This document shows positions 49,150 to 64,000 of a DNA stretch of 64,000 nucleotides, one piece after another. The first letter of the stretch is position 1; each line of letters opens with the position of its first letter. Both the position numbers and the translations under genes were made by a program. The notes below the pieces were generated by a model. The model had not been told where the DNA came from, searched no databases, and saw only the letters and a program-made list of their open reading frames with translations. The stretch spans positions 17,936,754 through 18,000,753 of the forward strand of contig NC_051434.1 in assembly GCF_001649575.2 (NCBI RefSeq). Reading direction: 5' to 3'. Source of the DNA: Kryptolebias marmoratus. Its lineage: Eukaryota; Chordata; Actinopteri; Cyprinodontiformes; Rivulidae.

Positions 49150-50498
49150 TGTTATTTTATTTACCAAGAAACAAAATATACAAGGCCAGAAAACAGTACT
49201 GCAAAAAAAAGGGTGGGAAACATCTTTGGTTCCTTCTTATGGTAGTAAAAACTTGGGTACAATGGAAGAAATGAGATCCGCCATAGCTTTTTTTTTCCAC
49301 TTGTCACCACTTCACCGATGCTACATGTTTAAGTAGTGCGCAAGAGAAACGAAGGTGTTTAGAAGTCATTAAATATATTTCTGCTTTTCTTTCCTCTTCA
49401 GTTGTCCCCACTTGGCTCAGTCCCTCTACCTTTCCAAAGCACCACACACAAAATAGATCCGTTATAAGATGCATTTATTCTTCCTACACATCTGAGCAGG
49501 ATGGTGGATATGATGAACATACATTCTGGGCTAAGTGCTTGTCAGTTGACAAAAAAAATAACAACCAAGATGCAAACATTGCATAGAGGTACTTTAACAT
49601 TCTCTTGATATTGATAAAAAAACCCAGTTACAAGCTTTTGCGATCACCAAAACTATGGGGTTGATGGAGTTAACTTGGGTTTAAAGTGGTCCTTATTATA
49701 AATTTTAAGCTTTGTTTAACAAAGCTGGTCATCTGAACTCAGGAAGGGTTAGAGCGATGAGTTGGTCACAGGAGGAAATTCACTTTTAATTTAACAGAAC
49801 GCTTTTATTATTCCCGCCCCCAATATCAATGAAGACGGCTAAAACGAACACAAAGCAAAAAAAAAAAAAAAATCAACGCTACACAAATTAGGTGTGATCT
49901 GAACAAAGCAGCAAGAAAACTACAAAAACATACTAAGAATCTGGAGCGATTTCCCTCGATAGTAACGCCATTTCATTCACGTAAAACATGTTGAGGCTAA
50001 AGGAAATGGCATTACTGTTAAGACGTCGCCTGAAAGAAAAACGTGAATGTGCTAGAAGTGGATTTTAGAAAGTAGAACCCTTTTCCAGCACTGTAACTGA
50101 GACCAAATTACCAAAGAATCGCACAAACACAGAAAACCCCTGCTGACTGTTATTTGCTATGAACCAGTTTACCCTGCGTCGTCCCAGCCAGCTCAGAAAA
50201 ACCTGATGCAACAAGTCTGTTTGACTATTATGTTGTCAAAAAAAGGGAAACGAGTCACAGATCTTATTTCAGAAAGAACTATTGTTTCACTGATTCTGTC
50301 AGCATAATGTGTAAACACATCCTTGTTTCTGTAGAGTCTGCTGGGAGGACACAAGGTAAAAGTTAGTTGGAATATATAAAGGTGTGTGTTTAATCTGATT
50401 CCAGATCAGTGCTTTAATAGAAGCAGAGGAGTAGCGGTTTGCAGGCTGGTGGTTTGACTCAGGAGGAGCAGGAGGAAAAGGGCGAGCAGCTCCGTTTT
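49150..50498 (-). terminator. txlna 3' UTR and candidate poly(A) signals
   Basis: The region downstream of the txlna stop has AATAAA on the - strand at 49809-49804, 49479-49474 and 49161-49156. Which is used cannot be told from sequence. No other gene is seen between the txlna stop and the R3 repeat. Confidence 0.45.
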
Positions 50499-57298
<6,800 letters not shown>

Positions 57299-57741
57299 GT
57301 CTCGCACTTGTAACAAATAGAGGAAACTGTTATACTGAGTAAACAGAAAGGGCTGAATGTGTTTATTTAGCTACATCTCGCCTGAGAGTCACCTGCTCCG
57401 TGGCTCTTATGACGCGTTGAGAAACAAAATATTCCAGAAAATTTCGATGGTTGGGTACGCAAACATTAGTTGGTTCTTAATAAGTCAGGCCGACCTGTCT
57501 AAGACATTTCTAGAAACATTTATGTCAAGCGTTTCCATTAGCTTGCCCCGGAGCTTTCAGTTTACCTTAGCAGGAACAGGCTAACCCTCGTTAGCCGCTA
57601 CATGCAGCTAAAACTAGCTCGGACTATTTTAACCAGCGTTAGCTTGTGTAAAAAAAAAAAAGCCAGAAACGATTAAAACAGGGGAATTCTAAACATGTAT
57701 TTGTTCCGAAATGTGCACTTTGTTAATACGGAGTTGTTTAC

Positions 57742-57834
57742 CTTAGACTTTAGGAGAAACGAGCTAATGTGTTAGAGAAGCTGCAGGTTTCTTTAACAGC
57801 GTGAGGCTGGTGGAAAAAATAACTAACTTCCGGT
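57742..57834 (-). promoter_or_regulatory. txlna non-coding exon 1 and core promoter
   Basis: On the - strand an ETS-type site ACCGGAAGT (57834-57826) marks the probable start region. A short leader exon then ends at 57742 before the donor gtaaac. The next exon probably begins at 57306, giving TGCGAGAC then the ATG. I infer the exon from the donor/acceptor pair and the promoter motif; it contains no coding sequence. Confidence 0.5.
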
Positions 57835-58039
57835 CATAACTTTGATTTCTTCTTCTTTGAAATCTTTTAGCGCGTTGTCGCCATCTGGTGTTTTAATGGC
57901 TGAACAACAGCAACAGGCAGATTCTACGAGGAAAGCTAAAGTTTGATGCCTTTTTTACAATAAATTACAATTATAAAGTTTCTGAAGAGTTTTGAATTTA
58001 ATTTCTGCTGTGATATTTTTCAAACATAATTCAGCTTTC

Positions 58040-58520
58040 TTCGATAAAACCCCCAAATACTTTGAGACTTACCTCTAATAATTTAAGCCTCCATTTTAAT
58101 GTATAAACCATGTAGGAAGAGTTGTTGAAGTTGCCAACAGTGGCTCATTCGGGTCACCATGGTAACCACTTACCTGTGTCTCTCACAGACAGAAATGCAG
58201 GCTAGAAAGTAAGCCTCAAACAAACAGGCCACTGTGCAAAAGTTATAAGTTGTATCAGAAGAAATTCCTGGAGTGTAAGTGTCAGAACTGTCTTAAATTT
58301 TGAGTGTCTTCATTGTTTTATGGAGGAAATATAACGAGTTAAAAATGTCCTTAACTTGCAGTTTTGAAGAGAAAATTCAGAGCTAAGATTTGATGGAAGT
58401 CAATGAAAGTTTGGATGTGTGCACTCAGCACTCTGGAGGGTTGTGAGAGGAAGCAGTAAGTTCTTGTTGACACAGCTCAAAGGTCAAGAGTGTTTGACAT
58501 CTTTACAAGTTGAAAATTTT
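58040..58520. repeat. Repeat family R3, copy 3
   Basis: Contains 'gtcaccatggtaaccactta', 'acctgtgtctctcaca', 'aaagtaagcctcaaac', 'aatataacgagttaaaaat' and 'agcactctggagggttgtg', matching 19540-20030 and 48700-49110. It starts about 200 bp beyond the txlna promoter. Confidence 0.6.
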
Positions 58521-58804
58521 GTTGTAGTCTCCTAAAATGTTAAAATAGAAACATGTAAACACAGTAGATGTTGACAAAATGCCACTTCAGGCCTGTCTAA
58601 GACCAAATTATTGTTTAAACTTTGAATAATCACATTTATTTCACCACATGTAGATGTTTTTCCTGGTTGCAGTGCAGGAGAAGGAAACTCCATTAAGAAG
58701 GGAAAACTATTCCTGTCCAGCCAGACAGTAGCTTTTTGGGAAAGTGGTGTGTCGTATGACTTAAGTTCTGTGCTATCATCCACGCCCGTCTCCTGACCCT
58801 GTGC

Positions 58805-58890
58805 AGATCCATCATCAGCTGTTTTCCAGTCAGTTTAATGAGCCGGGGTCGGCGGTTCCTTTTTCAGGGGTCGCCACATCGAGTCATCCA
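58805..58890 (-). mobile_element. SINE-tail fragment
   Basis: The piece ggcggttcctttttcaggggtcgccacatcg resembles, inverted, the 'tggcgacccctgaagaggg' body of the SINE type seen at 11460-11612. Too short for certainty. Confidence 0.35.
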
Positions 58891-59400
58891 AACTTTTAGC
58901 TCAGTATCTGCAAAAATGACTTATAAGTTATAGCCATTTTTGAGTTGGTTAACGCTGATTAGCTGTGGCAGCCACCTTGAGTTGGCCTGACTCTAAAAGT
59001 TAATCAGTTGTAGACATCCGTCCAATAATTACTTCCTGAGAGTTTCATTAAAATCCATCCAGTGGTTCATGAGATATTTCGCTAACGGACAGTTCAAGCA
59101 AAAGCTTTCAGTAAAGCTCTTGCACAATGAGTATTATCTGGGAGGACGTGTTGGGGATGACTCTCAGCTACCACCACACCACATTTTTAGCACAATATCT
59201 GGAAAACTGGCTGAACTATAATCATTTTTGCGTTTCCTACATTTATTCGGCTGCGGCAGCCATCTTATTTTGGATTGGCTCCGAAAGTTATTCAGTTGTA
59301 GACACCCATCGAACGACTACTTCCTGAGTGTCTCATTAAAACCCTTTCTGTGGTTCATGAGATATTTTGCTAACAGACGCAAGCAAAACGCTCCCTGACA
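58890..59400. repeat. Repeat family R2, tandem pair
   Basis: Two same-orientation copies (58890-59100 and 59156-59400), each with 'tttagc.ca.tatctg.aaaa', 'ctg.ggcagcca.ctt', 'agttgtagacatccg'-like and 'tggttcatgagatatttcgc'-like blocks. Confidence 0.65.
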
Positions 59401-59644
59401 GCAACCGGAAAGCTGTCAGTAAACAGTGATGACTAAACCCTGAGGTGGGATCAATAACTTATATACTCACTTATACTTACATACTAGTATATAAGTATAA
59501 GTAAGTGTATAAGTCATTGGGTGGGATGTTCTCTTGTGGTGGAGCAGGCGACGCTGGTTGCCAGGATACAAGAAGCCCCGCCCCTCTCATGACTTGGAAA
59601 CAGGCAGAAGAAGAAACTCGTGCATGAAAGGGTTGAAACATAAC

Positions 59645-59650
59645 TTTATT
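59645..59650 (-). terminator. Possible poly(A) signal of a - strand gene
   Basis: AATAAA on the - strand in a typical context (gtacaaaataaagttatg), with sequence to the right that lacks obvious repeats. It may mark the 3' end of a gene whose body lies in or beyond the assembly gap. No coding exon was found to support it. Confidence 0.25.
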
Positions 59651-59976
59651 TTGTACAGTATTTCCTCTGAACAATTTTAAATTCAGTACATTGTCTTTAC
59701 ACTTTGTTTGTTTTCTTTTAACATCGTTGCAGGTTTCCTGTAAGTGTCCGTTTTCTTCTCCGTGTTTTTAGGTTTCGTGTGTCGTGTTCAGCTGAAAAGC
59801 GGGCTTGTAGTTTCTCGTCACTCATTCATACCGTCGGTTAAAGTCGAGTCGAGTCACAGTATAGACGCGGGGTGAACTGAAGCGGACGAGACTGCCGTCA
59901 GGAAGGAGAAGAAGAGAGGAGGTGGGGGGAATAAATAGAAATGGAGGGGACCGGATAGGAGGACACGTCGGGGGGG

Positions 59977-60667
59977 NNNNNNNNNNNNNNNNNNNNNNNN
60001 NNNNNNNNNNNNNNNNNNNNNNNNNNNNNNNNNNNNNNNNNNNNNNNNNNNNNNNNNNNNNNNNNNNNNNNNNNNNNNNNNNNNNNNNNNNNNNNNNNNN
60101 NNNNNNNNNNNNNNNNNNNNNNNNNNNNNNNNNNNNNNNNNNNNNNNNNNNNNNNNNNNNNNNNNNNNNNNNNNNNNNNNNNNNNNNNNNNNNNNNNNNN
60201 NNNNNNNNNNNNNNNNNNNNNNNNNNNNNNNNNNNNNNNNNNNNNNNNNNNNNNNNNNNNNNNNNNNNNNNNNNNNNNNNNNNNNNNNNNNNNNNNNNNN
60301 NNNNNNNNNNNNNNNNNNNNNNNNNNNNNNNNNNNNNNNNNNNNNNNNNNNNNNNNNNNNNNNNNNNNNNNNNNNNNNNNNNNNNNNNNNNNNNNNNNNN
60401 NNNNNNNNNNNNNNNNNNNNNNNNNNNNNNNNNNNNNNNNNNNNNNNNNNNNNNNNNNNNNNNNNNNNNNNNNNNNNNNNNNNNNNNNNNNNNNNNNNNN
60501 NNNNNNNNNNNNNNNNNNNNNNNNNNNNNNNNNNNNNNNNNNNNNNNNNNNNNNNNNNNNNNNNNNNNNNNNNNNNNNNNNNNNNNNNNNNNNNNNNNNN
60601 NNNNNNNNNNNNNNNNNNNNNNNNNNNNNNNNNNNNNNNNNNNNNNNNNNNNNNNNNNNNNNNNNNN
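59977..60667. other. Assembly gap (691 N)
   Basis: Unknown bases. The left flank ends in a run of six G and the right flank starts with 25 G (60668-60692), so the gap probably covers a poly-G or G-rich stretch that did not assemble. A further single N is at 29293 in the marcksl1 intron. Confidence 0.98.
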
Positions 60668-61079
60668 GGGGGGGGGGGGGGGGGGGGGGGGGCTGGATTG
60701 TGCCGATTATTACTCAACTCTAAACAAAAACCTGTAGTTCCAAAAAAAAAAAAAAAGAAGGATGAATTAAAACAAACGCAGCTTGTTGTTTAAACAAAGT
60801 CAGAGAGATAATCTGCTGAAACGCCTTTGGTAAACGAACCGTCGGTAAGGTAAGCGCCTGCGATAGTCGCTAATGTTTTCGTATTTACACGATGTGCCAG
60901 GATTAAAGGGATGTTCAGACCATTTTGAAGCGAGGTTCCGTGGGAGGTGTTATGAAGAAATGCCGTCTCACAGCTCGGAGCTCGGCGAGCTAACGGCCGG
61001 TCTGAACCACGGAGCTCGGCGGCGGTTCATGTTATTTCAAAGATCTTTTCATTGGGGTTAATATCACATGACTGTGGTT

Positions 61080-61094
61080 ATTTACAATGTCAAT

Positions 61095-61127
<33 letters not shown>

Positions 61128-61650
61128 TAGGTGTAGCACTTCCCCCGCAACCTGGAGTTTCTCCAGGAATAACTGTGTTGGTATAAAGGTTTTAAACAAC
61201 AGTATTTGCATGGATCACTATAACATTTTGAAGCTCAGAGTTGTTTAAAAACAGCAGAAATCGCCTGTGGAAGCCACCTTTAGCTTGCTGATTTTGGTCT
61301 TTGGGCCACTTCTAAAGATCGCTGCCATTTTAAAAACAACTCTGACCTTCTGAATTTGACCCCACAGTCCCACAGTCCAGGTTGCGCAGTCATTTGAGCT
61401 GAAACGTTACAAAACTCCCGCCCGATTTGACCTCAGGCTGCACTCGAAGCGCTAAAACTCGCTTCTGCTTCCGCTATTTGCGCTTGCCAATAACCACAAA
61501 AACCAAACCAGAGTAACTTTAAAACGAAAGGTCTGGAATGGTTTTAAAATGACACAGATCCACTTTGGTCCGGGCCGAGTTTCAGACTAGCCGTTAGCCC
61601 GTTTGTCCCGCCATCTCCAGGTAAGACGCCAACACTTCAGAATGTCTCCG
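61080..61650 (+). repeat. Repeat family R1 copy with (CAG)n
   Basis: Contains (CAG)10 at 61097-61127 where other copies have a short gctgctgct, then 'taaaggttttaaacaacagt', 'tgagctgaaacgttacaaaa', 'agactagccgttagcccgtt' and 'catctccaggtaagacgcca' (61612-61631). Parts are in mixed orientation, suggesting two overlapping copies. Confidence 0.5.
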
Positions 61651-62188
61651 CAAAAATCACCAGAAAACCCGCTTGTGCGCCGCTCCTTCTCAGAGCGCGG
61701 ACTCTCGTTTAGCACGACGAGGGATCGACTGCGAGGAAACGCTGAATGTAACTCATGTGGCTACAGCCGTGTGATTCCAATCAGCTGCAGCTTCGCCACG
61801 CACAGTGAAACACCAGAAAGAAGAGAGTCAAGGCAGGGACTGTCACATTCACAAAGGTAGCAGTTTTTGTTTTCTCTTCCCCCCCCCTCACCCACCCCAA
61901 CCGTGACAATTAGACACTGTCGTCCAGGTGCCCCCCTTAAAGAATGCCACTTTCCCAGGAAACAATGGCAAATAATGTAACTTTTAAAGATAAGAAAAAA
62001 TAGAGCAGCAATGTTTCGCACAAAAACGTGTGCACATTCAAGTAAAATAAAGATATAAAGAGATATTCTATAAGTCAAAGACAGAAACACAAGATCTTCC
62101 AGTCTTTGTTGGTCGGATTGGCACTTTAGTGAGCAGGAGTGCATTTTCTTTTAAGAAATATAAATAGTTTTCCTCGTTGATGCAATGT

Positions 62189-62191
<3 letters not shown>
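61651..62191. other. Intergenic, nothing recognised
   Basis: No exon-like frame was supported. A C-rich stretch lies at 61878-61905. Confidence 0.45.

Positions 62192-62237
<46 letters not shown>
62192..62237. repeat. (TA)n microsatellite
   Basis: Twenty-three uninterrupted TA units. Confidence 0.95.
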
Positions 62238-62239
<2 letters not shown>

Positions 62240-62589
62240 TCAATCAATTCTGGCATTATTTGTAGGCCAAGCAGAGGACTGGCCAGGAAATCGAAGACTT
62301 CAGCTCTAAATGCTGCTCTCTGTTAGGTCGAGGTAAATTGTTGGTAACTTTTAGAATTCATGATTTGACCCGTCGTGTCAGCTGGGAGCACACGTGTTCT
62401 GTGGATACCGTCCGACCCGGGACGCGGAGAGATAAACGCGCCTTTCGTCGGATAACGCCTTAAAATTACAACAAGCAGCCTCGTACGAGATCCTGTTTAC
62501 CTACTCAGAGGAACAGTCTGGCCTTAACGGATGGGTTTCTGTGTCGAAACGTTGTAGAAGAAGAAGACGAAGCGACCAACAGGACTGAT

Positions 62590-63020
62590 GAGCTAACGGC
62601 TAATCTGAAAGAAGCCAAGCGGAGCGTCTCCATCTTTAAACTGCCCTAATGTCAAAAAGGTTTATAGCGGTTCGTATGAACGCCGTTTCATAAACGCTAC
62701 CATCAATTTCTCAATACATGCTCATTTCCCCAGAATGCGGTGGTTATATACAATAGTAAACAACAACAGCAGCTATCTGTAGCACCCCCGAGGCGTCCGA
62801 GCCTGGGAGGAGTGTCTGAATATTTTAGCTGAAATAATTCTGTAAAGTTAATAGTAAGGGCTTAAATGGCATTTATGTAAACGGCTATGATCAGATTGAA
62901 GTTTTAAGACGGCAGCATCCCGCTCAGACTTGCCGTTACCTCGGTAACCGTAAACTCTCTCCAAACTGAGGTGTTTCACAAAGCCTTGAGCGTTACCTTT
63001 TACACAGAAACCCACTTCGA
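62590..63020 (+). repeat. Repeat family R1, right-most copy
   Basis: Contains 'ctgatgagctaacggctaat', 'tttatagcggttcgtatgaa', 'acaacaacagcagctatctg', 'tagctgaaataattctgtaa' and 'cttttacacagaaacccact'. No donor-like phrase is evident in this copy. Confidence 0.45.
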
Positions 63021-64000
63021 TATGGCGGATGTCTCCTCTGACAAGTTGAAGTCCTCTGTAAATAATGCACGACGAGAACAGGAGACACCCGTGTCGATTT
63101 CTTTAAGGTTTAAAAACCAAAGAATGTCCCAAGCGTGTGGTAATCCACAGAACAGGGTCTCCCGCCCGCCCCTGATTAGAACACAGTCTTGATAAGAGTC
63201 AATCGACCTCTTCCTCACAAAGCGCCCGTCAGTCAATCACACGACCGTGGGTTCTGCTTCGTCCACGAAGCCTCCGCGCCGACCCCGAAACTGGCCTCGC
63301 TCACGGGGGCAAAGCAGACCCCTGGTCAGGGTTCAACCATCGTTAAGTCCTGTGGCTTGAAACAAATAAAAGTTCCCATAGTTGGCTTTAGACTTCGAGC
63401 AACTCGTTTCATTACGTCAAGAAAAGAACCAATAGCAACGTTTTAAGAAAACATACAATTAGAAATAAGATCATAGGAATACATTTCTCTTATTTCTTTA
63501 TGGAAACTGATATTTGCTTCTCGCCACTCATCTGTGGGAGGTGTGTGCACAGTGTCTTCTGGTGTCTGCAAGTGTGCGTAAAGATATAGATTTATATATT
63601 AATGCAAATACGTCAGAATCCAGATATACTCTATGTTGATGCTTCAATTCTTTTGTTGCAGTAAGGTTTGCCCCCTTCTCTCAGCCTCCTTCAGCTCTGT
63701 TTTCACACCCATGAGGAAACACTGAAGCAGCAGGTTTTCCTTAAATGGGCAGAGAGAGAAAAAAAAAAGGCTATTTACATAAACACCACCCATATATTTC
63801 ATTTCACAACTGTCCCATGCAAATTCATTAACAGTTGTCGTTTCTGTTCCTCAAAGACATAGTGATATTTAACGCCCTAGGCTATTGATCAACTCTACCA
63901 CTACAGAAAACACCACCGTGGTCACTACACTATCACTAATCACGTCACTAAAAGTCACTGCATTTGTGGGCCGGCTGCTGTCAACCTTAAATGCCACTCG
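63021..64000. other. Intergenic, nothing recognised
   Basis: No supported gene. The ORFs are short with no recognisable domains. A 3' UTR of an off-window gene cannot be excluded. Confidence 0.45.

Noticed and set aside
59854..60737. Two 270-290-codon frames across the gap
   Set aside because: They are open only because N bases cannot encode stops; almost all residues are unknown.
61603..61860. 85-codon frame at the right side
   Set aside because: It starts inside an R1 repeat copy and has no recognisable domain or exon-like context.

Overview
The window is chromosomal DNA from a bony fish, most likely a percomorph teleost. The genes have vertebrate-type introns, the predicted proteins are close to vertebrate orthologues, and the intergenic DNA is full of teleost repeat types (RTE- and L2-clade LINE remnants, tRNA-derived SINEs, hAT-type miniature elements, microsatellites). 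There is no bacterial, viral or CRISPR-like content. Gene names rest on my own reading of the translations; no database search was possible.

Layout: (1) 1-28.5 kb is a gene-poor flank. I find no intact gene here, only degraded retrotransposons, SINEs, foldback elements and short-ORF noise. (2) 28.9-31.4 kb holds a two-exon MARCKS-family gene on the + strand, called marcksl1. (3) 31.5-36.3 kb is an intergenic stretch made largely of two unnamed dispersed repeat families, here called R1 and R2. (4) 36.49-42.51 kb holds hdac1 on the + strand, 12 coding exons and 482 aa, with every active-site residue present. (5) 43.65-48.43 kb holds eif3i on the - strand, 11 coding exons and 325 aa, tail-to-tail with hdac1. 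(6) 50.50-57.30 kb holds txlna (alpha-taxilin) on the - strand, 10 coding exons and 535 aa, with a non-coding first exon near 57.8 kb. (7) 57.9-64 kb is repeats, a 691-bp assembly gap and no recognisable coding exon; it may contain the 3' end of a further - strand transcript.

The neighbours marcksl1, hdac1, eif3i and txlna are also a cluster on human chromosome 1p35 (from memory), so this is a conserved syntenic block with local rearrangement. The genes are not a pathway. They are a chromatin deacetylase, a translation-initiation subunit, a syntaxin-binding coiled-coil protein and a membrane/actin-associated PKC substrate that share a neighbourhood.

I did not find a convincing new biological system. 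The most interesting items are: an effector domain in the MARCKS-like protein that is one residue short and lacks two of the usual serines; a GC-AG intron in hdac1 near its acidic tail; an unnamed repeat family (R1) whose copies often end in a consensus splice-donor phrase; a perfect 25-bp-arm hairpin built from that phrase; and several hAT-type miniature elements with readable 8-bp target duplications, one of them 18 bp from a txlna splice donor.
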